From an uncultured Opitutaceae bacterium (GTDB lineage Bacteria; Verrucomicrobiota; Verrucomicrobiae; Opitutales; Opitutaceae), in the NCBI GenBank assembly GCA_946482625.1, contig CAMLSH010000200.1:1-7103 (forward strand): DNA of 7,103 nt, read 5' to 3'. Within the stretch, counting starts at the first letter, position 1. The number at the start of each line of letters is the position of its first letter. The notes below the pieces were generated by a model. The model did not search any database. It had not been told where the DNA came from and saw only the letters and a list, made by a program, of their open reading frames with translations. The position numbers were made by a program, and so were the translations under genes. Shown in pieces: positions 1 to 6,852 of the stretch.

Positions 1-1492
1 CTGGAACACCACCGGTGACGCGCTCGAAATCGAGTTACAGCCGCGTTTTCATCAGACGACGTGGTTTTACCTGCTGTGCGGCGGCCTGGCGGCGGGCGCT
101 CTGGCAGGCCTCTATCTCTGGCGTATCCGGGCTTTGGAGCGCAAAGAGCGGGCGCTCCAGGCAAACCGGATACTCCTCGAAACGGAGGTCCGTAATCGAA
201 CGGCGGATCTGCAAAAGGAAAATACCGAACGGAAACTGGCCGAGGAAGGCCTGCGCGAGAAAACGGCGCTACTCGAGGCTCAAGTGGACGCATCGATCGA
301 TGGAATCCTCGTGGTGGATACCAACGGGAAGAAGGTCTTCCAGAACCAGCGAACGATCGATCTGTTGAAAATCCCGCCAGAGATCGCCGGTGAGGCCGAA
401 GACAAAAACCAGCTGCAGTTCGTCGTGGAACGCACGAGGAATCCCCAGCTGTTTCTCGAAAAGGTACAGTACCTCGTCTCTCATCCGAACGAGCGCAGCC
501 GGGACGAAATCGAATTCAAGGACGGGACCGTGCTCGACCGGTACACCGCTCCGGTGATTGGAAAAGACGGAAAATACTACGGGAGAATCTGGGCGTTTCG
601 CGACATCACGGAGCGCAAGCAGGCCGAGTTCGAGATGGACCGCATCCACCGGCAGCTTATGGAAACGTCGCGTCAGGCAGGTATGGCTGAAGTGGCTACA
701 GGCGTGCTCCACAATGTCGGCAACGTGCTCAACAGCGTAAACGTCTCCGCCACGCTCGTGGCCGATCACATGCGCCACACCAAGGCAGGCAACGTCGCGA
801 AACTCGCCGTGCTGTTCGACCAGAACAAGGCGGACCTCGCCGGATTCCTCACCAACGACGCCCGAGGCAAGACAGTTCCCGCCTATCTCGGCACGCTCGC
901 GGAGATGCTCGCCGCCGAGCAGAAAACCGTGATCGGTGAGCTCGATCACCTGCGAAAAAACGTCGAGCACATCAAAGACATCGTGGCCATGCAGCAGTCG
1001 TACGCGCGGACCTCGGGAGTCATCGAAACGATCTCGGTGCCCGACATGGTCGAGGACGCGATTCGCATGAACGCCGGATCGCTCGCACGGCACGATGTGG
1101 ATACGTTTCGCGATTATCAGACCCGCCCGGTCATCACGACCGACAAGCACAAGGTCATGCAGATCCTCATCAACCTGGTGAGGAACGCCAAGTACGCGTG
1201 CGATGAGTCCGGCCGCACCGACAAGCTGATCACCGTTCGCATCACCGCCGACGACGACCGCGTAAAAATCGCCGTGATCGACAACGGCGTCGGCATCCCC
1301 GCCGGGAATCTCACGCGGATATTCAACCACGGCTTCACCACCCGCAAACACGGCCACGGCTTCGGTCTGCACAGCGGCGCGCTCGCGGCGAAAGAACTCG
1401 GCGGCTCGCTCGACGTTCATAGCGACGGCCCCGGCCACGGCGCGGTCTTCACCCTGGCACTGCCCTACCGGTCAGACGAATCCCGAGCATGA
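1..1492 (+). CDS. Membrane-anchored PAS sensor histidine kinase (C-terminal part; 5' end outside window)
   Basis: The frame is open from base 2 and gives 496 visible residues ending at TGA 1490-1492. Residues 1-18 (ending [10 protein letters not shown]) look like the last strand of a Y_Y_Y domain, which in such kinases follows a periplasmic beta-propeller sensor; the propeller itself is not visible. One transmembrane helix follows (about 20-40), then a charged coiled coil (about 45-90), a PAS domain (about 94-205, ending in the typical [10 protein letters not shown]) and the kinase core. The presumed phospho-acceptor is His237 in the H-box [13 protein letters not shown]. The N-box is [10 protein letters not shown] (Asn391, Asn395), the G1 box DNGVGI (Asp427), and the G2 box GHGFGL (451-456). 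The H-to-N distance of 154 residues is longer than in common kinases. There is no receiver domain. Its role is inferred as sensing an extracytoplasmic signal, autophosphorylating and passing phosphate to the receivers encoded just downstream. The kinase assignment is secure; the propeller is inferred. Confidence 0.93.
   Translation, partial: WNTTGDALEIELQPRFHQTTWFYLLCGGLAAGALAGLYLWRIRALERKERALQANRILLETEVRNRTADLQKENTERKLAEEGLREKTALLEAQVDASIDGILVVDTNGKKVFQNQRTIDLLKIPPEIAGEAEDKNQLQFVVERTRNPQLFLEKVQYLVSHPNERSRDEIEFKDGTVLDRYTAPVIGKDGKYYGRIWAFRDITERKQAEFEMDRIHRQLMETSRQAGMAEVATGVLHNVGNVLNSVNVSATLVADHMRHTKAGNVAKLAVLFDQNKADLAGFLTNDARGKTVPAYLGTLAEMLAAEQKTVIGELDHLRKNVEHIKDIVAMQQSYARTSGVIETISVPDMVEDAIRMNAGSLARHDVDTFRDYQTRPVITTDKHKVMQILINLVRNAKYACDESGRTDKLITVRITADDDRVKIAVIDNGVGIPAGNLTRIFNHGFTTRKHGHGFGLHSGALAAKELGGSLDVHSDGPGHGAVFTLALPYRSDESRA
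1489..1492 (+). promoter_or_regulatory. ATGA stop/start overlap, kinase 1 to kinase 2
   Basis: The ATG of kinase 2 (1489-1491) overlaps the TGA of kinase 1 (1490-1492). The bases before it (cagacgaatcccgagc) contain no convincing Shine-Dalgarno sequence, so translation of kinase 2 probably depends on ribosomes terminating on kinase 1. This also supports one shared transcript. Confidence 0.8.
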
Positions 1493-3288
1493 ATACGTCG
1501 CCCATTCCGAAGAATCTCCGCATCCTGATCGTGGACGACAACCGCGGCATACATGAGGATTTCCATAAGATCCTCGGGGAAGAATCCTCTCCGCAAAGTG
1601 CACACGCCGCAGCCGCCGAAGCGCTGCTTTTCGGAGAGCCGAATAACGGGGCCACAGCGGACGCGTTCGAACTCGACTCGGCCTATCAAGGGATTGAAGG
1701 ACTCGAGTTTATCCAGCGGGCGCGGGCCGCCGGCCATCCCTATGCGGTGGTGTTCATGGACGTGCGCATGCCGCCCGGCTGGGACGGCATCGAAACCACT
1801 GCGCGTATCTGGGAAGTGGATCCCGATGTGCAAGTCGTCCTCTGCACTGCCTTCTCGGATTATTCCTGGGATGAAATGAGAAAAAAACTTGGCCGGCCGG
1901 ACCGCCTGCTGATCCTGAAAAAGCCGTTCGACAACGTCGAAGTCCTGCAGCTGGCGACCGCTCTGACGGAGAAATGGCGGCTCCGTCAACAGACGCATCA
2001 GCAGGTCGGGCAGCTTGAGGAGCGGGTGCGCCAGCGCACCGCGGAACTGAGCCAGAGCGAGAAACGTTACCGGCTGATCACGGAGAATGCCGGGGATCTC
2101 ATCGAGATCATCGACGCCAGGGGAAGACCGCTTTACCGAAGCCCGTCCTTCGAACGCCTTCTCGGTCACACGCCGCCGGAGCACGCAAAGAGCGGAGCCT
2201 TCGAAACGGTTCATCCCGACGACCAAGAGATGGTCGCCGCCTCCACACGCGCCAGCCTGGAAAACGGCGCGCAGCAAGTATTCGATTTCCGGGCACGTCG
2301 TCAGGACGGCACCTGGCTCGTACTCGAAGCGCATTGCGGACCGTTTCGCAACGAAGGCGGAACCATCGAAGGCGTCTTGATCGTCTCCCGCGATGTCACC
2401 GAACGCCGCAAACTCGAACAGCAATTGCGCCAGGCGCAGAAGCTCGAAGCGATCGGCCAGCTGGCCACGGGCATCGCGCACGAGATCAACACGCCGACTC
2501 AATTCATCGGTAACAACGCGCATTTTCTAGAAGGTGCGTTTGCCGATTTGCAGGCGCTGCTCGTGCGATACGACGAGTTGCTAACGGCGGCCGAAGCCGG
2601 CGCGATCACTCCCGAACTACTCGCCTCGGTACGCGCAGCCCGCACTGCTGCCAGTCCGGAGTACCTCGCCACCGAAGTCCCCAAGGCCATCGGCGATACG
2701 CTGATGGGAGTCGCCCGCACCGCAAAAATCGTCAAAGCGATGCGCACCTTCGCGCATCCGGGCACGGCGCAGAAAACGAAGATCAATCTGCGCGAGGCCG
2801 TCGAAGACGCGCTCACGATCACGCGCAACGAGTGGTGGCACGTGGCTGATACCATCACAGAATTCGATCCCGCACTACCGGCCGTGCCCGTGCTGCCCGG
2901 CGAGTTCGGACAGGTATTGATAAACCTGATCGTCAACGCCACGCACACCATCGCCGACCGCCTCGGCAAAGGCTCCAGCGACAAAGGCACGCTCACGCTC
3001 AGCGCGCATCGCGACGGCGATTGGGTGGAAGTGCGCGTGCGCGACACCGGCATGGGCATCCCGGAAAAAGTGAGGGACCGCATCTACGATCCCTTCTTCA
3101 CCACCAAGGCGGTGGGCAAAGGCACCGGTCAGGGACTGGCCATCGCCCGCGCGATCATCGCCGATCAGCACGGCGGCTCCCTCACCTTCGAAACCGAGGA
3201 GGGCAAGGGCACCGTCTTCATCATCCGGCTACCGGTCTCGCCAGACTCCGAAACCAAGCAAGAGGCCGTGAAAAAACTCCGCTCATGA
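1489..3288 (+). CDS. Receiver-PAS-histidine kinase (soluble, N-terminal enlarged receiver)
   Basis: The protein has 599 residues and no signal peptide or membrane segment. The N-terminal receiver (about 8-163) has the acidic pair Asp16/Asp17, phospho-acceptor Asp91 in [12 protein letters not shown], Thr120 and Lys145 in LKKPF. The acidic pair lies 74 residues before the acceptor instead of about 44, so there are roughly 30 extra residues, including [10 protein letters not shown] coiled coil (about 164-192) leads to a PAS domain (about 193-305, ending [10 protein letters not shown]). The kinase core has H-box [12 protein letters not shown] (His331), N-box [10 protein letters not shown] (Asn479, Asn483), G1 DTGMGI (Asp519), F-box YDPFFTTK and G2 GTGQGL (545-550). 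The long H-to-N spacing (148) and the segment [13 protein letters not shown] fit the HEINTP kinase class. All catalytic motifs are intact. The inferred role is a cytoplasmic kinase whose activity is set by phosphorylation of its own receiver, probably by kinase 1, and by whatever its PAS domain senses. It overlaps both neighbours by 4 bases. Confidence 0.95.
   Translation: MNTSPIPKNLRILIVDDNRGIHEDFHKILGEESSPQSAHAAAAEALLFGEPNNGATADAFELDSAYQGIEGLEFIQRARAAGHPYAVVFMDVRMPPGWDGIETTARIWEVDPDVQVVLCTAFSDYSWDEMRKKLGRPDRLLILKKPFDNVEVLQLATALTEKWRLRQQTHQQVGQLEERVRQRTAELSQSEKRYRLITENAGDLIEIIDARGRPLYRSPSFERLLGHTPPEHAKSGAFETVHPDDQEMVAASTRASLENGAQQVFDFRARRQDGTWLVLEAHCGPFRNEGGTIEGVLIVSRDVTERRKLEQQLRQAQKLEAIGQLATGIAHEINTPTQFIGNNAHFLEGAFADLQALLVRYDELLTAAEAGAITPELLASVRAARTAASPEYLATEVPKAIGDTLMGVARTAKIVKAMRTFAHPGTAQKTKINLREAVEDALTITRNEWWHVADTITEFDPALPAVPVLPGEFGQVLINLIVNATHTIADRLGKGSSDKGTLTLSAHRDGDWVEVRVRDTGMGIPEKVRDRIYDPFFTTKAVGKGTGQGLAIARAIIADQHGGSLTFETEEGKGTVFIIRLPVSPDSETKQEAVKKLRS
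1765..1826 (+). repeat. Receiver paralogue block, copy 1 (near-identical to 3543-3604)
   Basis: This 62-base block in the receiver of kinase 2 matches 3543-3604 in kinase 3 with a single difference (T1800 versus C3578, synonymous). It encodes [20 protein letters not shown] just after the phospho-acceptor Asp. Flanking parts of the two receivers differ at many third codon positions, so the match is unusually high for this pair of genes. Confidence 0.85.
3285..3288 (+). promoter_or_regulatory. ATGA stop/start overlap, kinase 2 to kinase 3
   Basis: The ATG of kinase 3 (3285-3287) overlaps the TGA of kinase 2 (3286-3288), repeating the arrangement at 1489-1492. The preceding bases (gtgaaaaaactccgctc) hold no clear Shine-Dalgarno sequence, which again suggests translational coupling. 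Confidence 0.8.
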
Positions 3289-5450
3289 GCTCAAAAAACC
3301 TCCGCATTCTTATCGTGGACGACAATCGTTCCATCCACAGCGATTTTCAAAAAATCCTCGCCGAGGAACGCGCCACGGACAAAGCCCGCGCGATGGAGGA
3401 AGTTTTGTTTGGCGAGCCGACCGACACGCGCCGCGCCGTGCGCTTCGAACTCGACTCGGCTTACCAGGGAAAAGACGGCTTCGAGATGGTCCAGCGCGCC
3501 GTGGCCGAAGGCCGACCCTATGCGATGGCGTTCATGGACATCCGCATGCCGCCCGGCTGGGACGGCATCGAAACCACCGCGCGTATCTGGGAAGTGGATC
3601 CCGAGATGCAGATCGTCATCTGCACCGCGTATTCAGATTACTCGTGGGATCAGATGAGCGAGAAGCTCGGGCAGTCCGACAAAGTCGTGATTTTAAAAAA
3701 GCCCTTCGACAACGTCGAGGCGCTCCAGCTCGCGACGTCGTTGACCGAGAAATGGAGTCTCGCGCGGCAGGCGCGTTCGCAGCTCGAAAACCTCGAACGG
3801 CTCGTCGAGGAACGCACGCGCGAACTCCGCGTTGCGAAGGAAGCCGCGGAAGTCGCGAGCAGAGCCAAAAGCGAGTTTCTCGCGAACATGAGCCACGAAA
3901 TCCGCACTCCGATGAATGGCGTCATCGGCATGACCGGGCTGCTCCTCGATCTCGAACTCGGGCCCGTGCAACGCGAGTACGCCGGGATCATCCGCACCAG
4001 CGCCGAAACGTTGCTCACGGTGATCAATGACGTGCTCGATTTCTCCAAAATGGAGGCGGGCAAACTCACGTTCGAGACACTCGACTTCGATCCGACGGAA
4101 ACCGTCGAGAGCACGCTCGATATGCTCGCCGAGCGCGCGCAGGCAAAAGGCACCGAGCTCGTCATGGCCATGCAACCCGACGTGCCCCGCCTCCTCCGTG
4201 GCGACCCGGGCCGGCTGCGCCAGGTGCTGGTCAACCTCGTGGGCAACGCGATCAAGTTCACCGAGGGCGGCGAGGTCGTCATTCGCGTCGGACCTCAGGC
4301 CGAGAGCGACAACCGCGTCGTCCTTCGCTTCGAGGTGCAGGACACCGGCGCAGGTATTCCCGAAGCGGTGCAGCAGAAATTATTTCAAGCCTTCGAGCAG
4401 GCCGACAGCTCGACCTCGCGCCACCACGGCGGCACCGGCCTGGGCCTGGCGATCTCCAAGCAGCTCGTGATCATGATGGACGGCCAGATCGGTGTGGAAA
4501 GCGAACCCGGCAAAGGCTCGACGTTCTGGTTCACCGCCCAGTTCGAACGCCCCGCCGGCGATCAACCTCCGGTGGCAGGCGAGCGCGACGGCTGGTCCAA
4601 TCTTCGCGTGCTCGTCGTCGACGACAACGCGACCACCCGCCAGATTCTGCGCCACCAGATTTTCGCGTGGAAACTCCAGAAAGGCAGCGCCGCCAGCGGC
4701 CACGAGGCGTTGCGCGTGTTGCGCGCCGCTGCTGCGGAAGGGCATCCCTACGACCTCGCGCTTCTCGATGTCGAAATGCCCGAAATGGACGGCCTCACGC
4801 TCGCCCGCGCGATAAAGGGCGACCCGGCTATCGCAAGCACCCGGCTGATCGCACTGACGCCGTTAGGCTACGCTGTCGCCGAGAAAAAAATACAGGAGGC
4901 GGGCATCGACGCCGCGCTCAGCAAACCGGTCAAACAATCGCGCCTTTTCGACTGCCTGGTAACCGTGCTCGGCAAGACCGAGACAGCCAGTCTCTGGACG
5001 TCCAAAGCAGGCTCCGCTCCCACGCCGCCGCTCTCAGCCAGCGTGCAGGAGAAGCTCCAAAACACGCGCATCCTGCTCGCCGAGGATAACGCCGTGAACC
5101 AGAAGGTCGCCCTGGCGTGGCTGAAAAAACTCGGATTTACCGCCGACGCGGTCGGTAACGGCATCGAAGTGCTGGAGGCGCTCCAACGCGTCCCCTACTC
5201 GCTTATTTTCATGGATTGCCAGATGCCGGAAATGGACGGCTTCGAAGCCACGCGACTCATTCGCAAGCGGGAACTCGACTCCGGTCAGGCCTGCCCGTGG
5301 AAGGCGCCCGTCCACATCATCGCCCTCACCGCCAGCGCGATGCAGGGAGACCGCGAAAAATGCCTCGCCGTCGGCATGAACGATTATGTGAGCAAACCGG
5401 TACGCCTCGCCGAACTTCGGGACGCACTGGAGCGCTCTCAGGCCACGTGA
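3285..5450 (+). CDS. Hybrid histidine kinase, receiver-HisKA-HATPase-receiver-receiver
   Basis: The protein has 721 residues. The frame is open further upstream, to 3021, but ATG 3285 is chosen because [15 protein letters not shown] aligns with the start of kinase 2 and gives a 4-base overlap; the upstream extension is low-complexity shadow sequence. Receiver 1 (about 4-157) has Asp12/13, acceptor Asp85, Thr114 and Lys139, and shares the enlarged form of kinase 2. A coiled coil (160-195) leads directly into HisKA with [10 protein letters not shown] (His204), N-box [10 protein letters not shown] (Asn317, Asn321), G1 DTGAGI (Asp353), F-box and G2 GTGLGLAI (383-390). Receiver 2 (about 440-562) has Asp446/447, acceptor Asp495, Thr525 and Lys547. 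Receiver 3 (about 594-715) has Glu600/Asp601, acceptor Asp644, Thr682 and Lys704. There is no PAS, membrane segment or Hpt domain; the chain ends shortly after receiver 3. It resembles BarA/GacS-type hybrids without their membrane sensor and Hpt. Inferred role: cytoplasmic hub of the relay, needing an Hpt protein or output partner encoded elsewhere. Confidence 0.95.
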   Translation: MSSKNLRILIVDDNRSIHSDFQKILAEERATDKARAMEEVLFGEPTDTRRAVRFELDSAYQGKDGFEMVQRAVAEGRPYAMAFMDIRMPPGWDGIETTARIWEVDPEMQIVICTAYSDYSWDQMSEKLGQSDKVVILKKPFDNVEALQLATSLTEKWSLARQARSQLENLERLVEERTRELRVAKEAAEVASRAKSEFLANMSHEIRTPMNGVIGMTGLLLDLELGPVQREYAGIIRTSAETLLTVINDVLDFSKMEAGKLTFETLDFDPTETVESTLDMLAERAQAKGTELVMAMQPDVPRLLRGDPGRLRQVLVNLVGNAIKFTEGGEVVIRVGPQAESDNRVVLRFEVQDTGAGIPEAVQQKLFQAFEQADSSTSRHHGGTGLGLAISKQLVIMMDGQIGVESEPGKGSTFWFTAQFERPAGDQPPVAGERDGWSNLRVLVVDDNATTRQILRHQIFAWKLQKGSAASGHEALRVLRAAAAEGHPYDLALLDVEMPEMDGLTLARAIKGDPAIASTRLIALTPLGYAVAEKKIQEAGIDAALSKPVKQSRLFDCLVTVLGKTETASLWTSKAGSAPTPPLSASVQEKLQNTRILLAEDNAVNQKVALAWLKKLGFTADAVGNGIEVLEALQRVPYSLIFMDCQMPEMDGFEATRLIRKRELDSGQACPWKAPVHIIALTASAMQGDREKCLAVGMNDYVSKPVRLAELRDALERSQAT
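3543..3604 (+). repeat. Receiver paralogue block, copy 2 (near-identical to 1765-1826)
   Basis: This is the second copy of the 62-base block described at 1765-1826, lying in the first receiver of kinase 3. The two whole receivers are, by eye, about two-thirds identical in protein, which indicates duplication; this block is far closer than the rest. Confidence 0.85.
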
Positions 5451-5497
5451 CACACCAGATTCGCGTGCCGTCGGCGACCGCAGGTTGTTAGCGCGTA

Positions 5498-5557
5498 ATG
5501 GATCGCCGGGGACGTGTCGCACACCGGACACATCCACGGGACCTTCCACCGATCCAT
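5498..5557. terminator. Weak candidate bidirectional terminator between convergent genes
   Basis: Outer arms ATGGATCG (5498-5505) and CGATCCAT (5550-5557) are perfect reverse complements. They enclose a smaller GTGTC/GACAC inverted repeat in gtgtcgcacaccggacac. The structure lies between the stop of kinase 3 (5450) and the stop of lacI (5559), where both transcripts should end. No run of T follows on either strand and the loop between the outer arms is long, so this would not be a standard intrinsic terminator. The rest of 5451-5558 shows no gene. Confidence 0.25.
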
Positions 5558-5558
5558 C

Positions 5559-6644
5559 TCAGATCGATGAGGCTGGGGAACGCGAGCGGGCGGAGGTTTT
5601 CGGGGGCAAAACGTTTCCATCATCCAGCCACCGACTTTCGACAAGCACGCGACGGCAGAGCGCCGGGCTGCCTTTTTCCTCGCGCTGCACGAGATCGATC
5701 AACGTGTTCACCGCGACGCGCCCGATCTCCTCTGGGTTTTGATCAAGGCCCGCGTTGATCCGCTTGCAGTCCCGGGCGCAGGTGGCTGCGAGACCGATCT
5801 GCTCGGGCACATCGTAGCCGAGATTTTCGAGCGCGGTCCGCAGGCCGGATTCGGTCGTGAGAATCGCGTCGGGTTTCCAACGCTTCAGCCAGCTCGGCAG
5901 GCTTTCCGGAATCTCCGGCGCGGAGTCGTCCAGCCGCTCGGGCATCAGAAGCGGTTCGATCCGGCCGCGTTCGAGCGTTTCCAATCCGCGCTGATAACCG
6001 ACCCGGAAATTGCCGTCGGTAGAGTTGTCCGACCTGAGGTTCGAAACAAATCCGATTTTCGAATACCCGAGCGCCGCCATGCGATGCACCGCGAGTTCCG
6101 AGCTGCGCATCTGATCGTTTCCGATCATGTGCGATCGCAACGTGCGCACGGAAAAACCGAAACGCACGGTGGAAAATGCCTCCCACGTCAGGCCGAGGCT
6201 TTCCCAGTCGATCGACGGCGGATGCGGAGGGATGAGCAGACCGGCGATGCCGCGCGCCTGGAGAATGCCGTTGAGACGGGCGCCGGTGAGCGCGCCGCCG
6301 ATGACAAACTCCTCGACCCGGTAACCGAGACGGTCCGCGGCTTCCTTCGCCCCTTCCCAGTACGCATCGAACTCGCGGTTGCGGCGGAGCTCCTTGGGAT
6401 CAGGCCAGCAGTTGACCCACGCGAGCGTCGCGGCGATCGGCTTGGCGACCTTCCGGTTCCGGTATGCGATTAACGACGACAACATCGGATCGGGCCGGTA
6501 GCCGAGCTTCTTGGCCAGCGCGTGGATCTCTTCGCGGCGGCCAGCGGAAATACGCGGGTGATTTCGCAACGCCATCGAGACGGTCACGTGCGAAACGTTT
6601 AACTGGCGCGCGATGTCGCGCAGGGACGGGCGGGGTAAGACCAT
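5559..6644 (-). CDS. LacI-family transcriptional regulator
   Basis: The protein has 361 residues, the usual LacI-family length. The N-terminal helix-turn-helix (about 6-53) contains PSLRDIARQLNVSHVTVSMALRNHP, followed by LGYRPDPMLSSL, a variant of the hinge. The rest (about 68-345) is the periplasmic-binding-protein-like effector domain, with GYSKIGFVSN, a second-subdomain stretch KPDAILTTES, and INAGLDQNPEEIGRVAVNTLIDLV near the end; this last stretch is typical of Verrucomicrobiota members. The function is sugar- or metabolite-responsive control of transcription, usually repression; the effector cannot be read from sequence. ATG 6644 is chosen because it puts the helix-turn-helix at the extreme N-terminus, as in the family. 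An in-frame GTG at 6689 would add 15 residues and lies only 6 bases from the palindrome. No good Shine-Dalgarno precedes ATG 6644. It sits downstream of and codirectional with a probable beta-galactosidase, and convergent with the kinase cluster. Confidence 0.95.
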   Translation of the reverse strand: MVLPRPSLRDIARQLNVSHVTVSMALRNHPRISAGRREEIHALAKKLGYRPDPMLSSLIAYRNRKVAKPIAATLAWVNCWPDPKELRRNREFDAYWEGAKEAADRLGYRVEEFVIGGALTGARLNGILQARGIAGLLIPPHPPSIDWESLGLTWEAFSTVRFGFSVRTLRSHMIGNDQMRSSELAVHRMAALGYSKIGFVSNLRSDNSTDGNFRVGYQRGLETLERGRIEPLLMPERLDDSAPEIPESLPSWLKRWKPDAILTTESGLRTALENLGYDVPEQIGLAATCARDCKRINAGLDQNPEEIGRVAVNTLIDLVQREEKGSPALCRRVLVESRWLDDGNVLPPKTSARSRSPASSI

Positions 6645-6695
6645 GGGAAAAGGAAGTTGCCGCACGGTAGCACCCGGCCGCGCGCTCACAAGACC

Positions 6696-6713
6696 TGCTT
6701 ACCAATGTAAGCA
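6696..6713. promoter_or_regulatory. 18-bp perfect palindrome, candidate LacI-family operator
   Basis: TGCTTAC-CAAT-GTAAGCA has perfect 7-base arms around a 4-base centre. It ends 51 bases upstream of the lacI ATG (6644), where autoregulatory operators of LacI-family genes usually lie. The size and two-fold symmetry suit a dimeric repressor, although the centre lacks the CpG common in this family. I saw no second copy in the window. That the adjacent LacI protein binds it is inference. Confidence 0.55.
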
Positions 6714-6734
6714 CGCATGGTCCTGCGCAGCCAA
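6704..6734 (-). promoter_or_regulatory. Possible sigma70-type promoter of lacI
   Basis: On the minus strand TTGGCT (6734-6729) and TACATT (6709-6704) resemble -35 and -10 hexamers, but the 19-base spacer is long and the matches are partial. The -10-like hexamer lies inside the 18-bp palindrome, so repressor binding there would block transcription. The implied start near 6697 would leave an untranslated leader of about 50 bases before ATG 6644 and almost none before GTG 6689. Confidence 0.2.
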
Positions 6735-6760
6735 ACCCACACGCCCCACCCTTTCATAGC

Positions 6761-6784
6761 ACTCCCAGCCCGTTTGCCGGGAGT
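6761..6784. repeat. Inverted repeat / hairpin C of intergenic cluster
   Basis: Arms ACTCCC (6761-6766) and GGGAGT (6779-6784) are perfect complements with a 12-base loop; the loop region also offers a CCCG/CGGG alternative pairing. It is the third hairpin met by a transcript leaving the upstream enzyme gene. Confidence 0.45.
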
Positions 6785-6791
6785 TCCGGCT

Positions 6792-6808
6792 ACGCCGAAA
6801 CGCGGCGT
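6792..6808. repeat. Inverted repeat / hairpin B of intergenic cluster
   Basis: Arms ACGCCG (6792-6797) and CGGCGT (6803-6808) pair perfectly around the 5-base loop AAACG, giving a compact GC-rich stem. It lies 5 bases from hairpin A and 7 from hairpin C. No T-run follows on either strand. Confidence 0.5.
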
Positions 6809-6813
6809 TACGC

Positions 6814-6842
6814 TCCCTCTACCGCGCGGGCCGCCAGAGGGA
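6814..6842 (-). terminator. Inverted repeat / hairpin A, possible terminator of the upstream enzyme gene
   Basis: Arms TCCCTCT (6814-6820) and AGAGGGA (6836-6842) are perfect 7-base complements around a 15-base GC-rich loop. On the minus strand the stem starts 10 bases after the stop codon at 6853-6855, the right place for a transcription terminator or an mRNA 3'-end stabiliser. There is no U-tract, so intrinsic termination is uncertain; it may instead be part of a dispersed palindromic repeat. Confidence 0.35.
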
Positions 6843-6852
6843 CGCCACCGTT

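Noticed and set aside
291..302. 12-base perfect palindrome CATCGATCGATG in kinase 1
   Set aside because: It lies in the PAS coding sequence (Ala-Ser-Ile-Asp-Gly) and is explained by codon choice in ATCGATC-rich sequence; there is no sign of a binding site.
269..1438. A 389-codon open frame antisense to kinase 1
   Set aside because: It is opposite a gene with clear PAS and kinase motifs. The translation is low-complexity and rich in Val, His, Asp and Gly with no recognisable domain, as expected for a shadow frame in GC-rich DNA.
1465..2523. A 352-codon open frame antisense to kinase 2
   Set aside because: Same reasoning: it mirrors a receiver-PAS region with strong coding signal, spans the start junction of kinase 2, and shows no domain of its own.
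3021..3284. 88-codon upstream extension of the kinase 3 frame inside kinase 2
   Set aside because: The extension is out of frame with the kinase 2 ATPase domain and reads as His/Arg/Gly-rich shadow sequence. ATG 3285 matches the start of the paralogous kinase 2.
5739..6473. A 244-codon open frame antisense to lacI
   Set aside because: The opposite strand encodes a full-length LacI-family protein; this frame is rich in Arg, Gly and Ala with no family features.
6593..6600. AAACGTTT palindrome with central CpG, resembling a LacI-family operator core
   Set aside because: It lies within the codons for the helix-turn-helix of lacI and the symmetry does not extend beyond 8 bases; the 18-bp intergenic palindrome is a much better operator candidate.
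6645..6689. GTG 6689 as the lacI start, adding 15 residues
   Set aside because: LacI-family proteins begin a few residues before the helix-turn-helix, which fits ATG 6644; the GTG start would lie almost on the palindrome and likely transcription start. It cannot be fully excluded because neither start has a strong Shine-Dalgarno sequence.
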